From the NCBI RefSeq assembly GCF_001189845.1, contig NZ_LFLZ01000004.1, forward strand, positions 1 to 64,000: a stretch of 64,000 nucleotides of DNA. The letters are read 5' to 3'. The notes beneath the pieces are model-generated. The model saw only the letters and a program-made list of their open reading frames with translations, was not told the origin of the DNA and searched no databases. This document shows positions 50,993 to 59,153 of this stretch, piece after piece (the first letter of the stretch is position 1; every line of letters begins with the position of its first letter). This DNA is from Bradyrhizobium tropiciagri. GTDB lineage: Bacteria; Pseudomonadota; Alphaproteobacteria; Rhizobiales; Xanthobacteraceae. A program made the position numbers and the translations under genes.

Positions 50993-52123
50993 GTGACGTC
51001 TGAAGCCGCAGTTCTTTCAGAGGTGATCGGCATCATTTACGACGCCTCATTGGATCCCGGCCTCTGGCCGCGTGCTCTTGAGAGGGCCTGCCTGTTCGTT
51101 GGCGGTTCCTCGGGAGCCCTGTTCTGGCATGATACCGCCACGGAGCGCACGGCGGTGCTCCATCTGTTCAACGAAGAGGCGCACTACACCAAGCTGTATC
51201 TAGAGACGTATTTGTCGCTCAATCCCTGCTTTCCAGCGGCGGCATTCTTCGACGTGGGCGAGGTGTACCGATCCAACGATATGGTCCCGTTCGACGAGAT
51301 GGTTGAGACCCGCTTCTATGACGAATGGATGAAGCCGCAGAGGATGATCGACGCTCTCGGGGCGAACCTCGAAAAGGGAGCGACCAATTCTTCGATCGTC
51401 TCGGTCCGTCTGCATGATCAGGACGGCTTCGCCGATGCCGAAGTACAGCGCAAGTTCGCATTGGTGGTGCCACACTTCCAGCGGGCGGTTTCGATCGCCA
51501 GGTTGTTCGACACGGCGAGGGCGTCCAGCGCTGTCCTCACGGAAACGCTCGACACGATCGACTCCGCTGTGTTCCTTGTAGGCACCGGCGGAAGGATCGT
51601 TTTTGCCAACGACGCCGGCCGATCGGTGTTGGCGGAGAAGACGCTGCTCCGCGAGCGCAACGGCGGGCTGGCTGCGACGGACGCGGACGCCGACAGGCGG
51701 CTTCGTTATCTGTTCGGGGCGGCCGAGGTCGGCGATAGCATGCAAGGCGATCGGGCACAGGCAATCCCGCTGCTGCCGGATCCGCATGGCCGATGGTTTG
51801 CGCATGTGCTGCCACTGACGTCGGGCGACCGTCAACGTAGCGCAGCGGTTCATTCCGCGATCGCCGCCGTGTTCGTCCGCAGGAGCTCGCCGGCGTCGCC
51901 GCCACCGCTCGAGGCCCTGGCAAAGCTCTACAAGCTCACCGCGAGCGAGGTTCGCCTGCTCGATGCCATGATGAAGGCGAGCGGCGTGCGCGCGCTTGCC
52001 GAGTTGCTGGGATTGACGGAGGCGACGGTGAAGACGCATCTTCACAACGTGTTCCGCAAGACCGGCACATCGCGACAGAGTGAGCTGGTAAGGTTGCTCG
52101 CCGGATACGAACCGCCGCAGTGA
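50993..52123 (+). CDS. LuxR-type helix-turn-helix transcriptional regulator
   Basis: 376 residues. The C-terminal HTH (about 315-376) reads YKLTASEVRLLDAMMKASGVRALAELLGLTEATVKTHLHNVFRKTGTSRQSELVRLL, a GerE/LuxR output domain. The N-terminal 190 residues have no autoinducer-binding signature; a PAS-like middle part (TIDSAVFLVGTGGRIVFANDAGRSVL, about 187-215) suggests an intracellular sensor. GTG 50993 is the start. Its gene is divergent from the autotransporter and 38 bp before the SMP-30 gene, so it may control either or both. Confidence 0.85.
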   Translation: MTSEAAVLSEVIGIIYDASLDPGLWPRALERACLFVGGSSGALFWHDTATERTAVLHLFNEEAHYTKLYLETYLSLNPCFPAAAFFDVGEVYRSNDMVPFDEMVETRFYDEWMKPQRMIDALGANLEKGATNSSIVSVRLHDQDGFADAEVQRKFALVVPHFQRAVSIARLFDTARASSAVLTETLDTIDSAVFLVGTGGRIVFANDAGRSVLAEKTLLRERNGGLAATDADADRRLRYLFGAAEVGDSMQGDRAQAIPLLPDPHGRWFAHVLPLTSGDRQRSAAVHSAIAAVFVRRSSPASPPPLEALAKLYKLTASEVRLLDAMMKASGVRALAELLGLTEATVKTHLHNVFRKTGTSRQSELVRLLAGYEPPQ

Positions 52124-52161
52124 TCGAGCCGCCAGGATCAGATTCTGAACGGGGAAGACTC

Positions 52162-53013
52162 ATGAATCGAAGTGCGGCAACAACCATCCTCGATGGCGGC
52201 CGCTATTTCGAAGGCCCGCGCTGGCATCAAGGACGGCTCTGGTTCGTCGACTGCATGGCGCGGACGCTGCTCAGCATCAGCACATCGGGCGAGTTGCAGG
52301 AGCATGCCGTCGTGACCGACGACACGCCCTGCGGTCTCGGCGTGCTGCCTAATGGCGACATCGTCGTGCTGACGATGTTCAAGAAGCGGCTGCTGCGGTT
52401 CTCCGATGGGGCGCTGTCGCTCTATGCCGACCTCTCCGACGTCGCGATCGGCACGATCGACGACATGATCATCGACGGGCAGGGACGTGCCTATGTCGGC
52501 GATCTCGGCTTCAATCTGCCGCCGCCGGAGGGGCGCGGCGCGGTCGGCCGGATCATCCTGGTGATGCCCGACGGCAGCGCCCGCGTCGTCGCCGACGGCT
52601 TGCGGTTTCCCAACGGCATTGCCGTCTCCTCCGACCACCGCCGGCTCGTCGTCGCGGAAATGGATGGCGCTGGTCTTGCCGATTACGACATCGGCGCGGA
52701 CGGCGGGTTGAGTCTCCGGGGGCGGTTCGGTCGCGTCAACGATCCCGACGGCATCTGCCTCGATCGCGACGGGGCGGTCTGGGTCGCCTCGTTCACGGAG
52801 GACGCCTTCGTCCGGATCGACCGCAACGGCGCGGAGCTTGAGCGCATTGAACTCCCGGGCCGCCGCGCGCTCGCCTGTGCACTCGGCGGCGCGGACCGCA
52901 GGACGTTGTTCTGCCTCAGCGCGGAGACGTCCTACGAGGAGCTGCGGAAGAGCAAATCGGTGTCACGGATCGATATCATCGAGGTCGATACGCCGGGTGA
53001 CGGCTATCCCTAG
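52162..53013 (+). CDS. SMP-30/gluconolactonase-family protein
   Basis: A 283-residue six-bladed β-propeller. Metal and catalytic residues appear in FEGPRWHQGRLWFVD (Glu near 18), FPNGIAVSSDHR (Asn near 155) and NDPDGICLDRDGAVWVAS (Asp near 200). Members hydrolyse sugar lactones, mostly 1,4- or 1,5-aldonolactones. ATG 52162 follows GGGGAAGA. It is downstream of the LuxR gene, probably in one transcript. Its substrate could be galactonolactone given dgoK-dgoA 6 kb away, but that is inference. Confidence 0.88.
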   Translation: MNRSAATTILDGGRYFEGPRWHQGRLWFVDCMARTLLSISTSGELQEHAVVTDDTPCGLGVLPNGDIVVLTMFKKRLLRFSDGALSLYADLSDVAIGTIDDMIIDGQGRAYVGDLGFNLPPPEGRGAVGRIILVMPDGSARVVADGLRFPNGIAVSSDHRRLVVAEMDGAGLADYDIGADGGLSLRGRFGRVNDPDGICLDRDGAVWVASFTEDAFVRIDRNGAELERIELPGRRALACALGGADRRTLFCLSAETSYEELRKSKSVSRIDIIEVDTPGDGYP

Positions 53014-53186
53014 CCCGGGCGAGACTGCTTCTTCTTTTTCTTCTCTTTCTTTTTCAGGATATCGGCCTGGCTCCTGAAGGCGCGGGCAAGCGAGCGCATC
53101 TGGTTGGCCACGATGGCGTCAGCCGTCGTGGTTGCGACCCGTTCCGCGGTCTGCGCCTGCTTGCGAATTGCTTTGGCCATTTTCAT
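53010..53186 (-). CDS. Small basic helical protein, hypothetical
   Basis: 58 residues: KMAKAIRKQAQTAERVATTTADAIVANQMRSLARAFRSQADIL then a run of lysines. Strongly amphipathic helix with a poly-Lys tail, perhaps nucleic-acid binding. Its 3' end overlaps the SMP-30 stop by four bases on the opposite strand. Start is ATG 53186 or 53180. The Lys-rich end corresponds to a CTT-rich tract at 53030-53060. Confidence 0.5.
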   Translation of the reverse strand: MKMAKAIRKQAQTAERVATTTADAIVANQMRSLARAFRSQADILKKKEKKKKKQSRPG

Positions 53187-53300
53187 GAAGGAGCAAATCG
53201 CGCTGCGTCGCCCTGGTTCCAGCACCCGCGACCGCATGTTGCGCGGTCTTGAGTTCTGTTCTTGTTTCGTTCATATTGGGTATCCCGGGAGAATGCCGCT

Positions 53301-53438
53301 ATGGACGCCGAGCGAGACCGCGAAATCATCAGGCTCTGGAATGAGCTGCGCCGATTGCAGCGCGAGGGACGTCCGACGGAGTTGATGGTCCGCCGGATCG
53401 AGAAGGCGCTGGCAGCGAGGGAGCAGGAGGCGGCCTGA
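53301..53438 (+). CDS. Small charged helical protein, hypothetical
   Basis: 45 residues from ATG 53301 with GGGAGAATG upstream: M-D-A-E-R-D-R-E-I-I-R-L-W-N-E-L-R-R-L-Q-R-E-G, then R-P-T-E-L-M-V-R-R-I-E-K-A-L-A. A helical hairpin, highly charged; no family recognised. Composition is protein-like rather than a shadow, and no other gene overlaps. Confidence 0.5.
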   Translation: MDAERDREIIRLWNELRRLQREGRPTELMVRRIEKALAAREQEAA

Positions 53439-53495
53439 AGCTCCGGTTGACGCGCTGCTTCAGGCGAACCGTTACCTTGTTCGTCCGAAAACGGT

Positions 53496-54854
53496 TTACC
53501 TCCCGCCGTCCGGCCCCATCACCAGGTTCGGCAGCCAGGTTGATATCTCCGGGAAGAAGCACAGCATCAGCACTGCGAACATCATCAGCAGCACGAACGG
53601 CAGCGTGCCCCAGATCACCTCGCTCAGGGGGATGTCGGGCGCGACGTTGCGGATGACGAAGATGTTGAGGCCGACCGGCGGATGGATCAGGCCCATCTCC
53701 ATCACGATGGTCATGACGACGCCGAACCAGATGATGTCGAACTCGGCGGCGCGGAGCGGCGGCAGGATGATCGGCGCGGTCATCAGGATGATCGAGACCG
53801 GCGGCAGGAAGAAGCCGAGCACGATCACCATCACGAGGATCGCAAATAGCAGCTCCCAGCGCGGCAAGTGCATCGCGACGATCGCTTCCGCGGCCGACTG
53901 CGAGATGTGCAGGTAGCTCATCACGTAGGAATAGAGCAGCGACATGCCGATGATCAGCATCAGCATGGTGGACTCGCGGATGGTCGATTTCAGGATCGGC
54001 GACAGGTCGCTCGGTTTCCACACGCTGTAGATCACGGCGATCAGCCCGAGCGCCAGCAGGCCGCCGAGGCCGGCGGTCTCTGACGGCGTGGCGTAGCCGC
54101 CATAGAGCGCGATCATCACGCCGGTCAGCAGCAGCACGAACGGGATCACGCGCGGCAGCGCGCTGAATCGCTCGGCCATGGTGAACTCGTCGCGCTGCAG
54201 GATCGCCGCGTCCTTGCCGGTCGCCTCATAGGCGGCCTTGGCCATCGCGTATTCCTTGCGGAAGCGGAACACGGCGTAGAAGCCGAACAACGACACCAGC
54301 AGCAGCCCGGGGCCGATGCCGGCGAGGAACAGCCGCCCGAGCGATTTCTCGGCCGCGACGGCGAACAGGATCATCGTGATCGAGGGCGGCAGCAGGATGC
54401 CGAGCGTGCCGCCGGCGGCGATGATGCCCGCGGCAAAGCCACCGGAATAGCCGCGCTTGCGCATCTCCGGAATGCCGGCCGACCCGATCGCCGAGCAGGT
54501 CGCAGGCGAAGAGCCGGCCATCGCCGCGAACAGGGCGCAGGCGAACACGTTGGCGACGCCGAGGCCGCCGGGCACGCGGTGCAGCCAGGCGTGCAGCGCC
54601 GAGTAGAGATCCTGGCCGGCGCGCGATTTACCGATCGCCGCGCCCTTCAGGATGAACAGCGGGATCGACAGCAGCGTGATCGAGGCCATCTCCTCGTAGA
54701 CGTTCTGCGTCACCGTATCGAGCGAGGCCGCCGGCATGTAGATCGCCATGAACACGACCGCGACCGCACCGAGCGCGAATGCGATCGGCATGCCGGAGAA
54801 CATCGCAAACAGGGTGGCAAGTCCGTAGGAGATGCCAATACCAAACACGGTCAT
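53496..54854 (-). CDS. dctM: TRAP transporter large permease subunit
   Basis: A 452-residue membrane protein with about 12 helices. Typical DctM features: FAMFSGMPIAFALGAVAV, ITLLSIPLFILKGAAIGKS, ACALFAAMAGSSPATCSAIGSAGIPEMRKRGYSGGFAAGIIAAGGTLGILLPPSITMILFAV (about 105-165) and MGLIHPPVGLNIFVI (about 400). It drives sodium-coupled uptake of a carboxylate or similar acid delivered by DctP. Its ATG overlaps the dctQ stop by ATGA. Start 54854 is conserved; the longer upstream frame is not. Confidence 0.92.
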   Translation of the reverse strand: MTVFGIGISYGLATLFAMFSGMPIAFALGAVAVVFMAIYMPAASLDTVTQNVYEEMASITLLSIPLFILKGAAIGKSRAGQDLYSALHAWLHRVPGGLGVANVFACALFAAMAGSSPATCSAIGSAGIPEMRKRGYSGGFAAGIIAAGGTLGILLPPSITMILFAVAAEKSLGRLFLAGIGPGLLLVSLFGFYAVFRFRKEYAMAKAAYEATGKDAAILQRDEFTMAERFSALPRVIPFVLLLTGVMIALYGGYATPSETAGLGGLLALGLIAVIYSVWKPSDLSPILKSTIRESTMLMLIIGMSLLYSYVMSYLHISQSAAEAIVAMHLPRWELLFAILVMVIVLGFFLPPVSIILMTAPIILPPLRAAEFDIIWFGVVMTIVMEMGLIHPPVGLNIFVIRNVAPDIPLSEVIWGTLPFVLLMMFAVLMLCFFPEISTWLPNLVMGPDGGR

Positions 54855-55405
54855 CGGCGCGCGCCACCTGTCAGCGGAATGAGGATTTGCAAGAGCAGCT
54901 GCACGCAGAGCAGCGTCATGCCCAGCGCCATCAGCCCATAGGGGATGGCAAGCGGCGGCGACCACATCGAGTTGGACACCTGGCCGTCGACATAGGCTTC
55001 GTGCGCCAGGGTCCAGGATTTCCAGGCGAAGAAGGTGCAGAATGCGAAGCTCGCGACATCGACCAGCCACAGCCTGATGCCGTTGGCCCGGGCCGAGAGC
55101 AGGCCGACGAACGCCTCGATGCTGACATGGCCACGCTGGCTCTGGACATAGGCCGAGGTCATGAAGGTGGCGCCGACCAACAGGAACACCGCGGCCTCGT
55201 CCTGCCAGTAGTTCGGGCTGTGGAACAGGGCGCGGCCGAGCACGCTGTAGCTCAGGATCACGCAGGCCGCGATCAAGGCGAGGGCTGCGAACACGACGAT
55301 GATGTTGTTGCAGACGGACAGCGCGCGCCCAAGCAGGGCCACAGGCGTATTGCCCGTGGCCATGCTCGAGGTTTCGGCCTGATCCGCGACCGGACCATGC
55401 ATCAT
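54851..55405 (-). CDS. dctQ: TRAP transporter small permease subunit
   Basis: 184 residues, four TM helices (NIIVVFAALALIAACVILSY; DEAAVFLLVGATFMTSAY; LWLVDVASFAFCTFFAWKSW; GLMALGMTLLCVQLLLQILI). The conserved W-x-D-E in YWQDEAAVFLL and the RGHVSIEAF segment are diagnostic of DctQ. It is the middle gene of dctP-dctQ-dctM; its ATG overlaps the dctP stop. Confidence 0.9.
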   Translation of the reverse strand: MMHGPVADQAETSSMATGNTPVALLGRALSVCNNIIVVFAALALIAACVILSYSVLGRALFHSPNYWQDEAAVFLLVGATFMTSAYVQSQRGHVSIEAFVGLLSARANGIRLWLVDVASFAFCTFFAWKSWTLAHEAYVDGQVSNSMWSPPLAIPYGLMALGMTLLCVQLLLQILIPLTGGARR

Positions 55406-56424
55406 GCGGCGACGTCGCTTGCGAGCTTCAGCAGGTTGGCAGCGGTCGCCGTCTTGGCGCCGTAGTCCTTCCAGGCGGTGTCGCGCGCGATGTCGCGCCA
55501 CTTGCCGACGGTGGCGGCATCGAGCGCGCTGACCTTGGCGCCGGCCTTCTCATAGACCTTGGCGACCTCGGCGTCGTCGTCCTGCGCGCCCTTGCGGCCG
55601 AACGCCTCGAGCTCGGCGCCGACCGCGAGGATGATGTCCTGCTGGTTCTTCGGCAGCTTGTCGAAGATCGCCTTCGACATCATCAGCGGCTCCAGCATGA
55701 ACCAGTAGGAGGCGCCGGCGCCCGAGGTCAGCGACTTCGCGACCTCCTCGAGGCGGAACGAGATCAGGCTGGTGGAGGAGGTGATGCCGGCATCGCAGGC
55801 GCCGGTCTGCATCGCAGCGTAGATCTCGTTCGAGGGCACCGACAGCACGGCGGCGCCGGCGGTCTGCAGCACCATGTCCATCTCGCGTGAGCCGCCGCGC
55901 ACCTTGAGGCCCTTGGCGTCCTCGGGCGCCACGATCGCCTTGGAGCGGCTGGCGACGCCGCCGGCCTGCCAGACCCAGGAGATCAAGAGAATGCCCTTGT
56001 CGGCGAGGAAGTCGGAGAGCGCCTTGCCGACCGGCTCCTTCTTCCAGCGCAGGCCCTGGTCGTAGGTCGTGACCAGACCCGGCATCAGGCCGATATTGGT
56101 CTCCGGCAATTCGCCGCCGGCATAGGGCATCGGATAGAGGCTGAGATCGAGCGCGCCCTTGCGCATCGCCGAGAACTGGGCGTTGGTCTTGATCAGCGAC
56201 GAGTTCGGATAGACCTCGGCGGTGAGATCGCCGCCCGAGCGCTTGGCGACCTCGGCCGCGAACATCCGGCACAGCTGGTCGCGGAAGTCGCCCTTGTCGA
56301 TCGTGCCGCCGGGGAATTGGTGCGAAATCTTCAGCGTGGTCGCGGCATGTGCGGTTCCGATGCCAAACCGCACGATCGCGGGTGCGGCGAGGGCGGAAGC
56401 GAGGACGTGGCGGCGTGTGAGCAT
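55402..56424 (-). CDS. dctP: TRAP transporter substrate-binding protein
   Basis: 340 residues with a twin-arginine-like leader (MLTRRHVLASALAAPAIVRF…AHA). DctP features: LKISHQFPGGTIDKGDFRDQ, LTAEVYPNSSLIKTNAQFSAMRKGALDLSLYPMPY, LKVRGGSREMDMVLQTAGAAVLSVPSNEIYAAMQTGACDAGITSS (Arg near 175 should contact the ligand carboxylate). First gene of the operon. Substrate is a carboxylic acid of unknown identity. Confidence 0.92.
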   Translation of the reverse strand: MLTRRHVLASALAAPAIVRFGIGTAHAATTLKISHQFPGGTIDKGDFRDQLCRMFAAEVAKRSGGDLTAEVYPNSSLIKTNAQFSAMRKGALDLSLYPMPYAGGELPETNIGLMPGLVTTYDQGLRWKKEPVGKALSDFLADKGILLISWVWQAGGVASRSKAIVAPEDAKGLKVRGGSREMDMVLQTAGAAVLSVPSNEIYAAMQTGACDAGITSSTSLISFRLEEVAKSLTSGAGASYWFMLEPLMMSKAIFDKLPKNQQDIILAVGAELEAFGRKGAQDDDAEVAKVYEKAGAKVSALDAATVGKWRDIARDTAWKDYGAKTATAANLLKLASDVAA

Positions 56425-56755
56425 GGTTGTTTCTCTGAGGGGCTTCTTGAGTGGCTGTTAGGTCGGCGCGGAGCTTCAGCTTAGCCGGTCTTCCCGTGAA
56501 TTTTCTCTAGTCTGATAGTTCGAGCCGTCCTGATAGTGCGGGCCCATATGCGGCAGCAAGTCTTGCCGTTGCTGCGCTGCACACTGCCGCGCGATAGCGC
56601 TGCGCCGCCACTCAACCTCCGCGACCAGCCTTTCGGGCGGGTGCGGCGCTGCTTCAAGAATTTTTTATTGGAGGTAACAACGGGCGGCGCAAGTGCGTCG
56701 AGCAGAGAGCGGCAAGTCGTCGCGCTCACATCGGATCATACAAGGGATCATCATC
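56425..56755. other. Intergenic region between dctP and the MXKDX gene
   Basis: 331 bp between divergent genes, presumably with both promoters. A GGAGGTAAC stretch near 56669 looks like a ribosome site, but no start codon follows it at usual spacing. Nothing else recognised. Confidence 0.4.
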
Positions 56756-57001
56756 ATGACCACCAAGACCCGCCTCGGCCTTTCCGCCGCGCTGCTCTCG
56801 TTCAGCCTCGCGCTCGCGCCCGCCGCCTTCGCTCAGGACAAGATGGGCCACGACGATGCGATGAAGAAGGAAGGCACGATGTCCAAGGATGCCATGTCCA
56901 AGGACGCCATGAAGAAGGACGATGGCATGAAGAAAGACGACGCCATGAAGAAGGACGGCGGCGCGATGATGAAGAAAGACGACGGCATGAAGAAGAACTG
57001 A
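56756..57001 (+). CDS. Exported pentapeptide MXKDX repeat protein
   Basis: 81 residues. A signal peptide (LGLSAALLSFSLALAPAAFA-Q) is followed by repeating M-x-K-D-x units (MKKEG, MSKDA, MSKDA, MKKDDG, MKKDDA, MKKDGG, MKKDDG) to the end. It fits the MXKDX family, short Met/Lys/Asp-rich periplasmic proteins of unknown role, perhaps metal or redox linked through the methionines. ATG 56756 is chosen for the signal peptide. Confidence 0.85.
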   Translation: MTTKTRLGLSAALLSFSLALAPAAFAQDKMGHDDAMKKEGTMSKDAMSKDAMKKDDGMKKDDAMKKDGGAMMKKDDGMKKN

Positions 57002-57023
57002 CCGCCGCCGTCGCTCATCCTTC

Positions 57024-57050
57024 GCAGGCCCGCAATCGTGGCGGGCCTGC
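57024..57050. terminator. Hairpin between convergent genes, likely two-way terminator
   Basis: A perfect 10-bp GC-rich stem GCAGGCCCGC / GCGGGCCTGC with a 7-base loop, between the MXKDX gene and the DUF6481-like gene. T-run is short (TT), so strength is uncertain. Confidence 0.55.
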
Positions 57051-57061
57051 TTGGCTGCGCC

Positions 57062-57418
57062 TTAGCGCTTCTTCTTGCCGCGCTCCTTGCGCGCCGCATA
57101 GCGCGCGTCGCGCTTGGCCTTCTGCTCGGCGAGCAGCGCCTCCTCGCGGGCGGCTTCCTCTTCCTTCTCGCGCGCGATGCGGGCGGCCTCGGCAGCGGCG
57201 GCCTCTTCCTCGCGACGCTTCTGTTCGGCCTTCTCGGCCTCACGGGCTTCCTTGGCCTTGGTGCGGCGTTCGGCGATCGCCGCGCGCTCGTCGGCACGTG
57301 CCTTCACAGCGGGATCGTCAGCTCCAGGCTGGGCGCGAAATTTGTTGAGGAGGTTTTGCCGCGCCTGCAGGGCCGCCTTTTGGCGGTCGGCAAAACCCGG
57401 TTCCTTGAAGCCACTCAT
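57062..57418 (-). CDS. DUF6481-like highly charged helical protein
   Basis: 118 residues: SGFKEPGFADRQKAALQARQNLLNKFRAQPGADDPAVKARADERAAIAERR and then a long Glu/Ala/Lys/Arg helix (KAKEAREAEKAEQKRREEEAAAAEAARIAREKEEEAAREE) ending in a basic tail. From memory the N-terminus matches DUF6481. A single long coiled-coil-prone helix; function unknown. ATG 57418 begins the conserved start. Confidence 0.75.
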   Translation of the reverse strand: MSGFKEPGFADRQKAALQARQNLLNKFRAQPGADDPAVKARADERAAIAERRTKAKEAREAEKAEQKRREEEAAAAEAARIAREKEEEAAREEALLAEQKAKRDARYAARKERGKKKR

Positions 57419-57535
57419 AGAGGAAGCCTTGCTGCTTTCTGTTCGGGTGATGGATGGGGTTGGGTTCGGCGCTTCAATAAGTGAACGGCGCAGAAATTGC
57501 CAGTGGCGAACGGAGGGCTGTGGAGCAAGGGAGAT

Positions 57536-57676
57536 ATGAGCGGACAGCAAATGGCCGATGGCGGAGGTTACGCACGCCTGGCCCGCCGGCGTGGTGAGTG
57601 GTTGGTCACCGAATCTACCGCGGAAGGCGCCGAAATCCTAGCCGCGCTGAAATTGCTCCCGCCGCCCGTCGCCTAA
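57536..57676 (+). CDS. Small hypothetical protein, convergent overlap
   Basis: 46 residues from ATG 57536 with AAGGGAGAT upstream: M-S-G-Q-Q-M-A-D-G-G-G-Y-A-R-L-A-R-R-R-G, then E-W-L-V-T-E-S-T-A-E-G-A-E-I-L-A-A-L-K. Its 3' end overlaps by 39 bp the 3' end of the minus-strand gene at 57638, which lowers confidence. Confidence 0.35.
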   Translation: MSGQQMADGGGYARLARRRGEWLVTESTAEGAEILAALKLLPPPVA

Positions 57677-57904
57677 GGCCTTGGTAGCCAAACCCTTGGT
57701 ACCCAAACCCTTAGTACCCAAGACCTTGGCGACCGTCTCGGCAGTCATGGCGTCCCGGTCCGAGGCACGCTGGACTTCCAGCCGGTCGCGCGCTTTCTCT
57801 GCAATCAGAAGGCTGATCAGCCGCAGCCTGCTGGCCTCGTCGACGGCTTCCGAGAGAAGCTGCCTGTAACGCTGATAATCGTAGCTCGCTTCCTGTTCGC
57901 TCAT
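57638..57904 (-). CDS. Small helical protein with C-terminal L-x-T-K-G repeats
   Basis: 88 residues from ATG 57904: SEQEASYDYQRYRQLLSEAVDEASRLRLISLLIAEKARDRLE forms two helices. The C-terminus VLGTKGLGTKGLATKALGDG is encoded by a tandem array of about 15-bp units (57674-57730). The N-terminal two-thirds is conserved-looking; the repeats look like a recent expansion that could vary between strains. Family not recognised. Confidence 0.6.
   Translation of the reverse strand: MSEQEASYDYQRYRQLLSEAVDEASRLRLISLLIAEKARDRLEVQRASDRDAMTAETVAKVLGTKGLGTKGLATKALGDGRREQFQRG
57674..57730. repeat. 15-bp tandem array inside a small gene
   Basis: Three to four imperfect copies of a unit like AACCCTTGGTACCCA occur in a row, encoding L-G-T-K-G on the minus strand. 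The array is in frame (15 bp = 5 codons), so copy-number change would alter length without a frameshift. Confidence 0.65.
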
Positions 57905-58090
57905 CGGCACGCCCCGCACACGCGCTCCACTTCAACGAGCATTTTTTCGCGAGTCGCGCGCGCTCGCAATGGAATTACGGGGCCGCCGGCCGCCGGCGCG
58001 CATTTCGTTGTGCGACTGTTGCAGAATTGATCGCACGCAACCGTGCAAACGGTCATGATGCACGCGTTGCAACCGGGAACCGAAACAAGG

Positions 58091-58267
58091 ATGAGCGAAC
58101 CCGAAGATGGAGGCAGCCGCCGGGGCGCGCTGATCGGACTGCTGGTGGCCGCGGTCATGCTCGCGGTCGGTCTTTGGCTTGCGCACAGCCTGACCACGGC
58201 GAGCAAGTTGCAGGACTGCGTGATGTCGGGCCGCTCCAACTGTAATGTGATCGAGCCGGCCCGCTGA
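58091..58267 (+). CDS. Small single-pass membrane protein with paired cysteines
   Basis: 58 residues. After a short acidic N-terminus (MSEPEDGGSRRG) comes one TM helix (ALIGLLVAAVMLAVGLWLAHSL) and a tail L-Q-D-C-V-M-S-G-R-S-N-C. Similar C-V-x-x-G-R-x-N-C tails occur, from memory, in rhizobial small membrane proteins. ATG 58091 follows AACAAGG. Function unknown. Confidence 0.65.
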   Translation: MSEPEDGGSRRGALIGLLVAAVMLAVGLWLAHSLTTASKLQDCVMSGRSNCNVIEPAR

Positions 58268-58409
58268 CCCGCCTTGCGGCAGTGCAATATCAGTCCCACA
58301 TCCAACCCAAAGACTCGGGCTGAACTGTTTGGTCCCGGTTGTGATTCCGGTCACACGCGGACAGGCGGGCTGCCTCATTTCGTCCCAGAGATCGGCGGGA
58401 ACCAAGGCC

Positions 58410-58679
58410 ATGATATCCAAGCTGTGGTCCGTAAAGGGCGCGGCGCTGGCTGCCGCAGCCGCGGCGGGTGCCGTTTTAGTAGCGTATGCGTCCCTCACCC
58501 TGGCATCGCCCGAACAGGTGTCGAGCGCGGGGCTGGGCCCCGGATGGCAATGCAGCAGGGTGGCTTTCGTGCTGACCACCTGCACCCGGGCGGACGAGGC
58601 CGAGCGCGAGGCGAAGGTCGACGGCGAGGCCAAGGCGATCCCGGTACGGGCCAAGGACGATTGTCCGCCGGAGCTCTAG
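58410..58679 (+). CDS. Small exported or membrane-anchored hypothetical protein
   Basis: 89 residues: MISKLWSVKGAALAAAAAAGAVLVAYASLTLASP is a single hydrophobic segment, then WQCSRVAFVLTTCTRADEAEREAKVDGEAKAIPVRAKDDCPPEL with three cysteines. Probably periplasmic and anchored. No family recognised. ATG 58410 after GGGAACCAAGG. Confidence 0.55.
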   Translation: MISKLWSVKGAALAAAAAAGAVLVAYASLTLASPEQVSSAGLGPGWQCSRVAFVLTTCTRADEAEREAKVDGEAKAIPVRAKDDCPPEL

Positions 58680-58780
58680 GTTTCGTTTGCTGGCGCGTCG
58701 TCGTAACGCGAACCGGTGCCAATTTCGCTCGGAAGGGCTCTGGACGGCCGGGCTGGGGCGTCGTGGGGCCGTATTTCAAG

Positions 58781-58957
58781 TCATTTCTTGGTGGCGTCAC
58801 GCGGCTTGATGGAGAGGCCGAGGCGCATCGCCATCTTCTTGATTCGCTCCGGCGAACGGCCGGTCGCCTTCACGACCTCCTCCAGCGTCTTGGAGGAGCG
58901 TGCCAATTCCATCAGTCGTCGGTCCTCCTTGAACGACCACCGCGGCTTTCGGGCCAT
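58781..58957 (-). CDS. Small HTH/Myb-like protein
   Basis: 58 residues: MARKPRWSFKEDRRLMELARSSKTLEEVVKATGRSPERIKKMAMRLGLSI. The W-S-x-x-E-D-x-x-L start and a following helix-turn-helix-like segment (LEEVVKATGRSPERIKKMAMRL) resemble small SANT/Myb or resolvase-type DNA-binding modules. ATG 58957 is preferred over 58978 because AAGGAT precedes it. Likely a small DNA-binding protein; target unknown. Confidence 0.65.
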   Translation of the reverse strand: MARKPRWSFKEDRRLMELARSSKTLEEVVKATGRSPERIKKMAMRLGLSIKPRDATKK

Positions 58958-58989
58958 CTTGTTGGTATCCTTGTGCATTGCTGGGCAAC

Positions 58990-59021
58990 AAAGCCGCCAG
59001 GCGGGGTCGCCTGACGGCTTT
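58990..59021 (-). promoter_or_regulatory. Leader hairpin upstream of the HTH-like small gene
   Basis: AAAGCCG-C-CAGGCG, loop GGGT, CGCCTG-A-CGGCTTT: 13 pairs with one mismatch. On the minus strand it is followed by TTTGTT and then the small gene 33-64 bp downstream. It could attenuate that transcript or act as a terminator. Confidence 0.4.
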
Positions 59022-59153
59022 GCCGGTGTGGGCCCGGACCTTGGGGAAATGTCCGGTGGATAAGCAATACTGCTTCCGAATAAGGTCGCAATTGAAACCG
59101 GATCTTAACCTAACCCATCAAGGTTACTTGGATAGAGCGTGGCAGGAGGCCTT

